From assembly GCF_004122115.1 (NCBI RefSeq), contig NZ_SBKP01000007.1, positions 82,529 through 146,528 of the forward strand: a stretch of 64,000 bases of DNA, written 5' to 3'. The notes under the pieces were generated by a model. It was not told the DNA's origin, did no database searches, and worked only from the letters and a program-made list of their open reading frames with translations. Below are positions 44,705-52,603 of this stretch, in pieces. Every line of letters starts with the position of its first letter. The stretch's first letter is position 1. Made by a program: the position numbers and the translations under genes. The stretch is from Sphingobium fluviale. Its GTDB lineage: Bacteria; Pseudomonadota; Alphaproteobacteria; Sphingomonadales; Sphingomonadaceae.

Positions 44705-45985
44705 TTAGACGCGCTTGATGCCGAGGCTGGCGAGATAGGCCTTGGGGTTGGCGGGGTTGAAGACCTTGCCGTCAAAGAACTTCTCCGGCCCGCGGCTGTC
44801 GCCCGCCGGCCCCTTGCCGCCGATCGCGCTTGCTGCCTTGCGCCAGATGTCGCTGCGGTTGACCTTGGCGATGAGCGCACTGGTGTTCAGCGTCATCGGC
44901 AGCTTGCCCCAGCGCTGGTTCTCGGTGAGGAACCAGAGGTCGTGACTCTTGTAAGGGAACGAGGCATAGTTGGCGAAGAACTTCATCTTGAACGCGGCGT
45001 TGGGGAATTTGCGGCCATCGCCCATGGTGAAGTTGCCCTGCAGGCGGTCGGCAATGTCGCTCACCGGCACCTTGAGGTAGGCCGGGCCGCCGATCATCAT
45101 TGCTAGGCGGGCGATGTTGGCGGGGTTGTCCGCCCAGCGCTGCGCCTCGATGATCGCGGCGGTAATGGCTACGGCTGCGCGCGGGTTCTGATCCACCCAG
45201 TCGGAGCGCATGGCAAAGCTCTTCTCCGGGTGGTTCATCCACATCTGGCCGGTGGAGACGGCGGTGTAGCCGAGCTGTTGGGCAACCAGCTGGTCGTTCC
45301 ACGGCTCGCCAACGCAGAAGGCGTCCATCGTGTCGGCGCGCATATTGGCGACCATCTGTGGCGGCGGAATGGTGATGAGGGAAACATCGCTGTCAGGATC
45401 GATGCCGCCCGCCGCCAGCCAATAGCGGATCCAGAGATCGTGCGTGCCGCCGGGGAAGGTCATCGCCATGGTGATCTTCTTGCCCGCCGCCTTGCGCGCC
45501 GCAATCACGCCCTTCATCTTGGCGGCGTTGAGGTCCGCCTTGGCACCGAGATATTCCTTCGACACCGAAATCGCCTGTCCATTTATGTTGAGGCGGGCGA
45601 GGATGCTCATCGGCGTCTGCTTGGCCTGATAACCCATTGATAGAAAATAGGGCATCGGCGTCAGGATATGCGCGCCGTCAATGCCGCCGCCTTCGTTGCC
45701 CAGCACAAGGTTGTCGCGCGTTGCGCCCCAGCTCGCCTGCTTGGCGACGATCACGTTGGGCATGCCATATTTGGCGAACAGGCCCAGCTCCTTGGCGACG
45801 ATCAATGGAGCGGCATCAGTGAGCGCGATGAAGCCGAGCTTTGCTCCCTGAACTTCCGGCCCCGGACCGGCCGCAAAGGCGCCAGATGGAAATGCCTGCT
45901 GCACCGCACCCAAAAGGGCAGCTGTGCCACTGGTTTTCAGTATGCCTCTGCGGCTTATGCCTTGCTGATCGTCCCGTTCCGCCAT
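44705..45985 (-). CDS. nrtA: Nitrate-binding protein of ABC transporter, Tat-exported
   Basis: A 426-residue periplasmic binding protein of the NrtA/CmpA family. The N-terminus ISRRGILKTSGTAALLG is a twin-arginine signal (RRxxxK). LGFIALTDAAPLIVAKELGL and DAFCVGEPWNDQLVAQQLGY are family hallmarks. First structural gene after the regulated leader, with GGAG before the ATG. It shares the fold of the cytoplasmic sensor NasS encoded upstream. Confidence 0.94.
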   Translation of the reverse strand: MAERDDQQGISRRGILKTSGTAALLGAVQQAFPSGAFAAGPGPEVQGAKLGFIALTDAAPLIVAKELGLFAKYGMPNVIVAKQASWGATRDNLVLGNEGGGIDGAHILTPMPYFLSMGYQAKQTPMSILARLNINGQAISVSKEYLGAKADLNAAKMKGVIAARKAAGKKITMAMTFPGGTHDLWIRYWLAAGGIDPDSDVSLITIPPPQMVANMRADTMDAFCVGEPWNDQLVAQQLGYTAVSTGQMWMNHPEKSFAMRSDWVDQNPRAAVAITAAIIEAQRWADNPANIARLAMMIGGPAYLKVPVSDIADRLQGNFTMGDGRKFPNAAFKMKFFANYASFPYKSHDLWFLTENQRWGKLPMTLNTSALIAKVNRSDIWRKAASAIGGKGPAGDSRGPEKFFDGKVFNPANPKAYLASLGIKRV

Positions 45986-46085
45986 GGATTATGCTCCTTC
46001 TCGAACCTGTTTGCAGGCGTGGTCTGAGAACCGCGCCATTCCCCTTGTGTGCCCTCCGCCTCAGATGCGGACCCGTGCGAGACAC

Positions 46086-46128
46086 AAAAAAACCGCCACG
46101 AACGACAGCTCTGGGCTGGTTCGGGCGG
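46086..46128 (-). terminator. Intrinsic terminator in the nrtA leader (NasT target)
   Basis: On the minus strand, CCGCCCGAAC pairs with GTTCGTGGCGG (one bulge, 15-base loop) and is followed by seven T residues, about 100 bases before the nrtA ATG. A perfect stem plus T-run in the leader of its own operon, beside nasS-nasT, marks it as an attenuator rather than an operon end. Confidence 0.85.
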
Positions 46129-46138
46129 CTGCGTTGCC
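46127..46138 (-). promoter_or_regulatory. Possible second ANTAR hairpin overlapping the terminator
   Basis: GGC-AACGCA-GCC on the minus strand gives a six-base loop with A at position 1 and G at position 4, and its 3' arm overlaps the 5' arm of the terminator by two bases. This is the arrangement expected for the antiterminating hairpin, but the stem is only three base pairs, so it is a weak call. Confidence 0.35.
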
Positions 46139-46200
46139 TGGGTGCCGTGTGGGGCGGTATCAAGCCAGACCCGCCATTGGGTGAGGCCGATAAATCATGC

Positions 46201-46218
46201 CGAGACATCCTTGTCTCG
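46201..46218 (-). promoter_or_regulatory. Hexaloop hairpin recognised by ANTAR protein NasT
   Basis: CGAGAC-AAGGAT-GTCTCG on the minus strand forms a perfect six-bp stem with a six-base loop in which position 1 is A and position 4 is G, the known requirement for ANTAR-RNA binding. It sits upstream of the leader terminator in the nrtA transcript. Confidence 0.75.
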
Positions 46219-46265
46219 TCGGTAGCAAGAGTGGCACTGATTCGGCATTTCGGCAAGAGGGAAAA

Positions 46266-46287
46266 TTTTGCGTTGCACAAAATGCAA
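46266..46287. promoter_or_regulatory. Overlapping palindromes upstream of the nrtA leader
   Basis: TTTTGCG-TTG-CACAAAA (46266-46282) and TTGCA-CAAAA-TGCAA (46273-46287) overlap just upstream of the hexaloop hairpin. A related TGCATTGCAA occurs at 48107-48116 ahead of nasT. They may bind a nitrogen regulator; no known consensus fits exactly. Confidence 0.35.
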
Positions 46288-46304
46288 TCGCTCCCGGCGC
46301 TTGA

Positions 46305-47513
46305 TCAGTCCTGCGCGAGGTAGGCATCGAGCTGATCGGGGTCGAATGCGCGCCCGTCGAAGAACCTGTCCGGTCCCAGCAAAAGGCGCCCCTGCACCGT
46401 GCCGACGCCGGTGGTTTCGCTGATCCCGCCCTCCAGCTTGGCGCTGGCGCCGGGCAGCGGAACCTGCGTCCCCACGAAAGCGGCGCGGTAGATATCGGGC
46501 CGGAAGACGCGCTGCGCCGCTGCATAGCCTTCGTCGGATTTCACGACATGCCCCGCCCGCACCATCTGGGCATAGAGCCACGCCGCCTGGCTGATCCACG
46601 GGAAATTGGCGGCCTCGCGATGCTGGAACATGAAATCGGGTATGTGGACCGGCTCCTGGCCCGCAGCGAGCGTGATGCGGTCCGCTATTGCGCGCTCGAT
46701 CAGGTCAGCCGATCCATCGAGATAGTCTGCGCGGGCGAGAATCGCCGCGTTGCTGGAATGGCGGGCAGGGTCGATGAACACCTCGCCTGCCTTGTGCAGG
46801 GCGCGGATCAGGCGGTGAACGATGTCTCCCTCTGCCTCCGCCCGCGCCGTCTGCATCGCCAGCACCTTCTCCACGCCGCGCAGCCAGATATGTGAGGTGA
46901 CGTTGATGATCACGCCAACGCCGCGCTCCACCGCCACGCTGTTCCACGGCTCGCCGACGCAGATGCCGTCAATTTCGCGCATGGCGAGGGCTTCCGCCGC
47001 AAAGGGGGGCGCGATGGTCACGATCTCGACATCGCGCGCGACATCAACCCCGCTGCCGCGCAGCCAGTATTGCAGCATGTAGTTGTGGCTGGAATAGCGA
47101 TGCACCACGCCAAAGCGCAGTTTCGCCCCTTCGCGCGCCCGCAGCGCGATCAGCGCCGCGAGCCGTTGCCCCAGCGTCACCGAGTCGAGCAATCCATTCT
47201 GCGCGCCGATTGCCTCCGCCAGCGGTGGCGCGAGGGTTACGGCATTGCCATTGAGGCCAAGCACGAACGGAACCGTCATCGGCGTGGCTGGCCGATCCAG
47301 CCCCAAAGTGCTGGCAATGGCGAGCGGAGCGACGAGGTGGGCGGCGTCCGTCCCGCCATAGATCAGCCGGTCGCGCACCGTGGCCCAGCTCATGTCTCGC
47401 ACCAGCTCCAGGTCTATGCCCTGTTCTTCCGCCAGCCCCAGCTCTTTCGCGAGGATCGGCAGCGCGGCGTCGACCAGAGGAAGAAAGCCGATACGGAACG
47501 GATCGAGGCTCAC
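46305..47513 (-). CDS. nasS: Nitrate/nitrite sensor NasS
   Basis: A 402-residue NrtA-like protein without any signal peptide, beginning FRIGFLPLVDAALPILAKEL and carrying IDGICVGEPWNSVAVERGVG. Lack of export signal and the tight link to nasT (GTGA overlap, GGGAGG upstream) identify it as the cytoplasmic sensor that holds NasT inactive until nitrate or nitrite binds. GTG start at 47513. Confidence 0.92.
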   Translation of the reverse strand: MSLDPFRIGFLPLVDAALPILAKELGLAEEQGIDLELVRDMSWATVRDRLIYGGTDAAHLVAPLAIASTLGLDRPATPMTVPFVLGLNGNAVTLAPPLAEAIGAQNGLLDSVTLGQRLAALIALRAREGAKLRFGVVHRYSSHNYMLQYWLRGSGVDVARDVEIVTIAPPFAAEALAMREIDGICVGEPWNSVAVERGVGVIINVTSHIWLRGVEKVLAMQTARAEAEGDIVHRLIRALHKAGEVFIDPARHSSNAAILARADYLDGSADLIERAIADRITLAAGQEPVHIPDFMFQHREAANFPWISQAAWLYAQMVRAGHVVKSDEGYAAAQRVFRPDIYRAAFVGTQVPLPGASAKLEGGISETTGVGTVQGRLLLGPDRFFDGRAFDPDQLDAYLAQD

Positions 47514-48091
47514 AGGGCACCTCCCAACAGATTTTCAGCGGTGACGATGGCCTGCGCAATGTCGGCGATGCGGCGGTTGCTCTGCATCGCGTGGGTGCGC
47601 AGCAGCTTGTAGGCTTCCGGCTCGGTTATGCCGCGCTTTTTCATGAGGATCAGCTTGGCTTCGTCCACAATTTTGCGCTCGGCAAGTTGCGAGCGCGCTT
47701 CGGCCAGTTCGGTCTGGAGGCGGTTGAACGCCTGAAAGCGGCGCACGGCGAGATCGAGCACCGGCTTGATCCGCTCTTTGCGCAGGCCATCGACGACATA
47801 GGCGGAAATGCCGGCGTCCACCGCCTCGGCAATGGCGTTCTCGTCAGACTGGTCAACGAACATCGCGATCGGGCGGGCGAGCGCACGGGATAGGGCGAAG
47901 GTTTCCTCCAGCATATCGCGGCTGGGGTTTTCGAGGTTCAACAGGACAACGTCTGGCGAGCAGGCTTCCAGCTTGGCGGCAAGGCCGTGGCGCTCAAGAA
48001 ATATGTGCAGATCGGTGAGGCCCGCCTCGCGCAAGCCTTCCTCGATCACAGCGGCGCGCGCTGCGCTGTCGTCGATTACCGCTATTCGCAC
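47510..48091 (-). CDS. nasT: ANTAR-domain antiterminator NasT
   Basis: A 193-residue response-regulator-like protein: a receiver-type domain (RIAVIDDSAARAAVIEEGL) and a C-terminal ANTAR RNA-binding helix bundle with LAERKIVDEAKLILMKKRGI and EPEAYKLLRTHAMQSNRRIA. It binds hexaloop hairpins and stops leader termination. The receiver's phospho-acceptor region reads VVLLNLENPS, with Asn in place of the usual Asp, fitting control by NasS rather than phosphorylation. GTG start at 48091. Confidence 0.93.
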   Translation of the reverse strand: MRIAVIDDSAARAAVIEEGLREAGLTDLHIFLERHGLAAKLEACSPDVVLLNLENPSRDMLEETFALSRALARPIAMFVDQSDENAIAEAVDAGISAYVVDGLRKERIKPVLDLAVRRFQAFNRLQTELAEARSQLAERKIVDEAKLILMKKRGITEPEAYKLLRTHAMQSNRRIADIAQAIVTAENLLGGAL

Positions 48092-48178
48092 TGGAAGCCG
48101 CTATGCTGCATTGCAACATTCATGCGGCAAACGGAGTGCGCGAGTCAACGGGTCAATGATAATGGCGCTGAGAGCAGT

Positions 48179-48868
48179 TTAGCGAACGCGCGGTCCGCCA
48201 AATGGCATCGGCGGCGGCGGGCGGCGGGTGCCACGAGGCAACTGAGCCTGATAAGCCCGTCCACAATGCTCCACACAATACGGGAAGCCGGGGTTCACCT
48301 TCTCGCCGCAAAAGTGGAAATCCGGCTCGCCGGGGTGGCCCATCGGCCATTTGCAGATCTTTTCCGTGAGGTCGAGCAGGCTCGTTTTGTCTGCGATCTC
48401 CGGGCTGGGCTTGGCAGGGACAAGACGGCGCGGCGGGGCAGGGGGAATCGGCGCCTGCTGGTCTCCCGGCCCCTGGCGCATGAAACCGCCGGGGCCGATC
48501 GAGACGATGCGCTGTTGCGGGCGTGGAGCGGGCGCGGAGACATCCAGCGGCTGGGTGCTTTCATCCTGCGTATCGAATGGAGGAGTATCCGCCTCTGCCC
48601 GCGTGGGCGAGGAAGGGGCGGCTGCTGGCGCGGGCGCCGCGGCGCGCGGCTCTGCCCCTTGTGTATCGGGTTTGCGCGTCACTGGCTTTTTGCGCGGCGC
48701 ATCATTGGCCTTCACCGGCGACGGGCGAGACTGGAGGCCGAGGCGATGCGCCTTGCCGATCACGGCATTGCGGCTCACTCCGCCCAGTTCGTCGGCGATC
48801 TGGCTGGCGGTCATGCCTTTTTCCCACATGCCCTTGAGCTGATCTATACGTTCATCGGTCCAGGACAA
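48179..48868 (-). CDS. gcrA: GcrA family cell-cycle regulator
   Basis: GcrA acts with RNA polymerase sigma-70 at methylated GANTC promoters in alphaproteobacteria. The DNA-binding N-terminus SWTDERIDQLKGMWEKGMTA and SQIADELGGVSRNAVIGKAH is clear; a long Pro/Ala-rich linker (about 60-150) makes it 229 residues, longer than in Caulobacter (about 170); the C-terminal sigma-binding part has CKWPMGHPGEPDFHFCGEKV and YCVEHCGRAYQ. The start is a TTG at 48868 with GGAG at the right distance. Confidence 0.93.
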   Translation of the reverse strand: MSWTDERIDQLKGMWEKGMTASQIADELGGVSRNAVIGKAHRLGLQSRPSPVKANDAPRKKPVTRKPDTQGAEPRAAAPAPAAAPSSPTRAEADTPPFDTQDESTQPLDVSAPAPRPQQRIVSIGPGGFMRQGPGDQQAPIPPAPPRRLVPAKPSPEIADKTSLLDLTEKICKWPMGHPGEPDFHFCGEKVNPGFPYCVEHCGRAYQAQLPRGTRRPPPPMPFGGPRVR

Positions 48869-49006
48869 GACTCACTCCATCACTGAATACTGTTTTGGTG
48901 GCTGAGGGAGGCATATGGCGTTTGCGAGGCAGTATATCAACCGCTTTAGCGTATGCGGCCGGTTTTGCCTTGCCCGCCCGCCTGCCAGCCGATAATTGGG
49001 CTGCCT

Positions 49007-49843
49007 ATGACCGACCAGACCCAGCCCACCCATCGCGTAGCCTTTTCGGAGCCGGGAGTCCCGCGCATCCGGCGCATCAACTGGTCTGGCACGCGCGCGC
49101 TTTATATCAAGGAGGTGCGGCGGTTCATGAAGGTGCAGCTCCAGACCATATGGGCGCCATCGATCACCACCTTGCTGTACCTGATCATCTTCACCGTGGC
49201 GCTGGGCGGTGAGCGGCGGACGATCCTCGGCGCGCCGTTCGCGGATTTCATCGCGCCCGGCCTTATCATGATGGGAATGATCCAGAACGCGTTTGCGAAC
49301 TCCAGCTTCGGCATGCTGGTGGGCAAGATTCAGGGCACTATCGTCGATTATCTGATGCCGCCCATCTCCACGGCGGAGCTGCTGTTCGCGCAGGTTGCCG
49401 CGGCGATGACGCGCGCTGCGTTCGTGGGTGTCGCCATTGGCATCGCGATTGCGCTGTGGCCCGGCGTGCACATCGCGCCGCGCCATATCTGGGCGATCGT
49501 CGTTTTCTGGGCGCTGGGGACGATGTTCGTCAGCTTTCTGGGAGTGCTCACCTCGATCTGGGCTGAGAAGTTCGATCATGCGGCGGCGATTACCAACTTC
49601 GTCGTCGCGCCCCTGTCGCTGTTGTCCGGCACATTCTATTCGGTGGACAAGCTCTCGCCGCTGTTTCAGGCGATCAGCCATGCCAACCCGTTTTTCTATG
49701 CGATTTCGGGCTTCCGCTATGGCTTCCTCTCGGTCGCGGATACCGAAGTTGTGCGCGGCATGCTGGTGCTGGGCGGGTTGAACATTGTTCTGGGCGCGCT
49801 GTGCTACGCGTTGCTGAAAAGCGGATGGAAGATCCGGCCTTAG
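49007..49843 (+). CDS. ABC-2 type transporter permease
   Basis: A 278-residue inner-membrane protein with six helices and the ABC-2 pattern PFADFIAPGLIMMGMIQNAF, then LSLLSGTFYSVDKLSPLFQA and HANPFFYAISGFRYGF. It resembles permeases of the NodJ/KpsM/YadH group, exporting polysaccharide or drugs. No ATPase gene is adjacent: gcrA is divergent on the left and the acyltransferase converges on the right. Its partner must be encoded elsewhere. Confidence 0.88.
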   Translation: MTDQTQPTHRVAFSEPGVPRIRRINWSGTRALYIKEVRRFMKVQLQTIWAPSITTLLYLIIFTVALGGERRTILGAPFADFIAPGLIMMGMIQNAFANSSFGMLVGKIQGTIVDYLMPPISTAELLFAQVAAAMTRAAFVGVAIGIAIALWPGVHIAPRHIWAIVVFWALGTMFVSFLGVLTSIWAEKFDHAAAITNFVVAPLSLLSGTFYSVDKLSPLFQAISHANPFFYAISGFRYGFLSVADTEVVRGMLVLGGLNIVLGALCYALLKSGWKIRP

Positions 49844-49846
49844 TCG

Positions 49847-50893
49847 TTAGCGCCGACCGGCGAGCCTGCGCCCCGGCTTCTCTATGCCGTGATAGAGGAT
49901 GACGGACGCCGCCAGCGTCAGCAGCACATACAGCGCAATCAGATGGGGCGCGATGTTCGCGGCGTTGTTCACGAGCGCGATCTTGAACCAGATGAACAGC
50001 ATGAAATGCGACAGATAGGTCGCATAGCTGATCTCGCCCAGATATACGAGCGGCCGCGCTATCTTCCCGCCGCGCTGAGAGTGATCGGCGATCAGATAGA
50101 TAAGCGCGGTGGTGACGAGCGGGAAGGCGATCAACTCATTGGTGAAGCCGCCCGCCCACACGAAGCCGCCGCCGAGAAGGGCGACGATTGCCACAGTGCG
50201 CGAAACTCGATCCACGCCCTGTTGCCATAGCGCGCAGAGTAGGCACCCCATCGCAAACTCTGCGATGCAGCGCGCAAGGCCGGTCTTCACGATATGCCCG
50301 CCGAGATTGGTATAGCCCAGCGCTTGCATGCCCACCGCCAATATGCCGATCAGGCAGGCCATGGCCCCTAAGATCACCCAGCGCGGCGCGCGCGCTATCG
50401 GGCTGAACAGCAGTACCAGCAGCGGGAACAGCAGATAGGCGGCAAACTCGGTGCTGATCGACCAGGCGGGGTGGTTCCAGCTCAAATCCGGCGTAAAGCC
50501 CCAGTTCTGGAGCATCAGGACATGCAGCGGCAGCTCTGCCCACGGATAGCCCGCCGTGCTGCGCCCGGTCGCCTCAAGCAGCAGGACGAAACCCACCGTC
50601 AGCGCCAGCATCACCGCATAGAGCGGATAGATGCGCGCCAGCCGCCGCCGCAGGAAGGCAGGGGTCGCGCCCAGCCCGCGCGCGGCAAACTCGCCCTGCG
50701 CAGACAGCCAGATGACGAATCCCGACAGGATAAAAAAGAAATCGACCGCGAGATATCCCTTGTGGATCACATGCAGCACATCGGCGGGCAGCCAGGGCAT
50801 GCCGCTGCGGATGTGGAACAGCACCACGAGCCATGCCGCAATCCCGCGCGCGGCTGTGAGGCTATCAAGCTGGGGGCGAGGGGGCGCGCTCAC
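49847..50893 (-). CDS. Acyltransferase 3 family membrane protein
   Basis: A 348-residue multi-pass enzyme of the OafA/Acyl_transf_3 family, which O-acetylates surface sugars. It starts LDSLTAARGIAAWLVVLFHI with the catalytic His region, followed by GYLAVDFFFILSGFVI and ILYHGIEKPGRR at the end. The start is a GTG at 50893 whose GTGA overlaps the stop of the O-antigen ligase gene, so the two are made together. The upstream open frame over that gene is not coding. Confidence 0.9.
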   Translation of the reverse strand: MSAPPRPQLDSLTAARGIAAWLVVLFHIRSGMPWLPADVLHVIHKGYLAVDFFFILSGFVIWLSAQGEFAARGLGATPAFLRRRLARIYPLYAVMLALTVGFVLLLEATGRSTAGYPWAELPLHVLMLQNWGFTPDLSWNHPAWSISTEFAAYLLFPLLVLLFSPIARAPRWVILGAMACLIGILAVGMQALGYTNLGGHIVKTGLARCIAEFAMGCLLCALWQQGVDRVSRTVAIVALLGGGFVWAGGFTNELIAFPLVTTALIYLIADHSQRGGKIARPLVYLGEISYATYLSHFMLFIWFKIALVNNAANIAPHLIALYVLLTLAASVILYHGIEKPGRRLAGRR

Positions 50894-52239
50894 GCCTGCG
50901 CAGCCCGCGCGAAGATCGGCACCACGCCTTCCTCCTTGCGCAACCGGGCGAGATAGGTCGAAAGGCCGATTTGCATCGCAAGCAGCATGAACACGAAAGG
51001 CTGATAGGCGATGCCGACAAACGCCGCGCCCAAGAGGTAGATCAGATGCCCCTGCTGCAGCGCCAGCGCAAGCGGCGCGACCCATGCCTCGTCTGCCTTG
51101 GCGCGCTTTGTATAGAGCTTATAGACCCGGTTGGTGGCGAGGAACGAGAGCAGGTGGATCAAACCCCACATCACGAAACCGGGATAGCCCTGTTCGCCCA
51201 GCATCTCGAAATAGGCGCTGTGATAGGCGCGGCCTTCCTCGACGATATGTTCCTTGATGATGCGCTTGTCGTTGCCTAGGCCCTCGGTGCGCAACGCATC
51301 ATATTCAAACTTGTTGGCGCGATAGGCATCGAAGCCTCCGCCCATCGGATGGGTCTTCACATAGTCCAGCGTCCATTTCCACACCTCGACGCGGGTGGAG
51401 GCACTCTGGTCGCCCTGATAATTTTTGATCGTACCCATGCGCTCGGTGAAGCTGGTCGGCAGGAACGGGATGGCGACGAACGCCAGCGCGGCGATGCCGA
51501 GGCCGTATTGCAGGCGCTTTTTGCTGCGCCACAGGAACAGCGCACCAAGCAGGATGATGCAGAGCAGGCCGGTGCGCGTCACCGTGCCTATGGGGATCAG
51601 CAGGCACGCGCCACAGAGCGCGACGGCATAGAGCGAGACGATGCGGCTGGGGCGAAAGATGGTGCCGTGCTTCGATAGCCACAGGATGAGCGGGATGATC
51701 GCGATGGCGACCATGGAAATGGTGGAGCCTTCATAGAGGCCGCTATTGTCATCGACCATCAGGTTCAGCTCTCCATAGCCGCCGCCGGACATAATGGTCT
51801 TGATGCCGCCGGTGACGATGATCGTGCTGGCGCACAGCACCATCACCAGCGCCAGCGCCTCTATCCGCAGGCGCGTGCGCAAGGTGAGCGGCAGGAAGAT
51901 CGCGAAGACGAGGCTCTTCCACACCCACGCCCACTTCGCCTGCGCGTCTATCGGGAAATCGGCGTGGGATGTGGTGTAGCCGCACCAGACCAGCAGAGCG
52001 ACCATAAGCAACTGTCGCCAGGAAAAGCGGCTATCGCGCTTGTTGTCGATCAAGAGCCAGCCGCCAAAGGCGCCCGCAAACGCGATGAGCGATATGGGGA
52101 TCGAATTGAGCAGGAAATAGCTGAGACGTTGCGGGGAAACGATATCGATATAGGCGTAAGTCAGCACAAACAGGAATGGCCGCTTGATCGCGAGGCCAAA
52201 CATCGCGGCGAGGAAGATCAGGAAGAATATGTCACGCAT
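50890..52239 (-). CDS. O-antigen ligase / putative O-glycosylation ligase (exosortase-A associated type)
   Basis: About 449 residues with 10-12 membrane helices. The N-terminus RDIFFLIFLAAMFGLAIKRP and AYIDIVSPQRLSYFLLNSIP, and the periplasmic loop around GGGFDAYRANKFEYDAL, match the Wzy/WaaL-type ligases annotated as exosortase-A-associated. It probably polymerises or ligates surface glycan. The ATG at 52239 overlaps the stop of a 49-residue gene by eight bases. Exosortase itself is not in the window. Confidence 0.88.
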   Translation of the reverse strand: MRDIFFLIFLAAMFGLAIKRPFLFVLTYAYIDIVSPQRLSYFLLNSIPISLIAFAGAFGGWLLIDNKRDSRFSWRQLLMVALLVWCGYTTSHADFPIDAQAKWAWVWKSLVFAIFLPLTLRTRLRIEALALVMVLCASTIIVTGGIKTIMSGGGYGELNLMVDDNSGLYEGSTISMVAIAIIPLILWLSKHGTIFRPSRIVSLYAVALCGACLLIPIGTVTRTGLLCIILLGALFLWRSKKRLQYGLGIAALAFVAIPFLPTSFTERMGTIKNYQGDQSASTRVEVWKWTLDYVKTHPMGGGFDAYRANKFEYDALRTEGLGNDKRIIKEHIVEEGRAYHSAYFEMLGEQGYPGFVMWGLIHLLSFLATNRVYKLYTKRAKADEAWVAPLALALQQGHLIYLLGAAFVGIAYQPFVFMLLAMQIGLSTYLARLRKEEGVVPIFARAAQA

Positions 52240-52381
52240 CGGGCGTAGTTCCCTTGCGCGGCTTGACGATGGGCTGGGGCTTTTCCTGTCGCTCGTCATC
52301 CAGATCGCGCCGGGACAACAGCCGCCAGCACGCGACAAACACCAGCGTATGGCTGAGCAGCAGGGAGAAGGTGTCGATCAT
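52232..52381 (-). CDS. Small 49-residue membrane protein upstream of O-antigen ligase
   Basis: An ATG-to-TGA frame of 49 codons, too short for usual ORF cut-offs. It starts MIDTFSLLLSHTLVFVACWR (one membrane helix) and ends in a charged tail with RRDLDDERQEKP. Its stop overlaps the start of the ligase gene by eight bases, which suggests translational coupling. I believe similar short proteins precede this ligase in other sphingomonads, but I cannot check. A role as an accessory subunit of the ligase is inferred. Confidence 0.6.
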   Translation of the reverse strand: MIDTFSLLLSHTLVFVACWRLLSRRDLDDERQEKPQPIVKPRKGTTPDA

Positions 52382-52421
52382 CGCGCGGCTATATCCTTGG
52401 CCGAGCCTTAGCCCATCAGGG

Positions 52422-52586
52422 TTGACGCGGCGTTAAATATTGTCGCGGTACCGGCCCTCTCCCCCTCCCGCAGCCGAGTCACGTGCCTCGGCAGCGCTCT
52501 CATATGATACCCTGTCGGGAGGTTGGGAGGGGGAGAGGGCCGGTACGGTCAATACAACCAAGCTTGACGTGGCGTTAAATATTATC
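52422..52586. repeat. 23-bp direct repeats flanking a palindromic element
   Basis: TTGACGCGGCGTTAAATATT plus GTC (52422-52444) recurs as TTGACGTGGCGTTAAATATT plus ATC (52564-52586), 21 of 23 bases identical. Each has a TTGAC -35-like start. The second copy is 17 bases before the glycosyltransferase ATG and may serve as its promoter; the first is its duplicate on the other side of the palindrome. Confidence 0.75.
52448..52546. repeat. Palindromic element, family 2 copy 3
   Basis: Perfect 22-bp arms at 52448-52469 and 52525-52546 (GTACCGGCCCTCTCCCCCTC, plus CC, and its complement). Inside lies a second hairpin (GCCGAG / CTCGGC) and the module CATATGATACCCTGTCGGGA that matches the hemW copy. 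Confidence 0.8.
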
Positions 52587-52603
52587 TTGCTAAAGGCGCT
52601 ATC

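Noticed and set aside
46220..46250. Sigma-54 promoter before the nrtA leader
   Set aside because: TGCCAC and TTGC are present but separated by only two bases instead of the required five.
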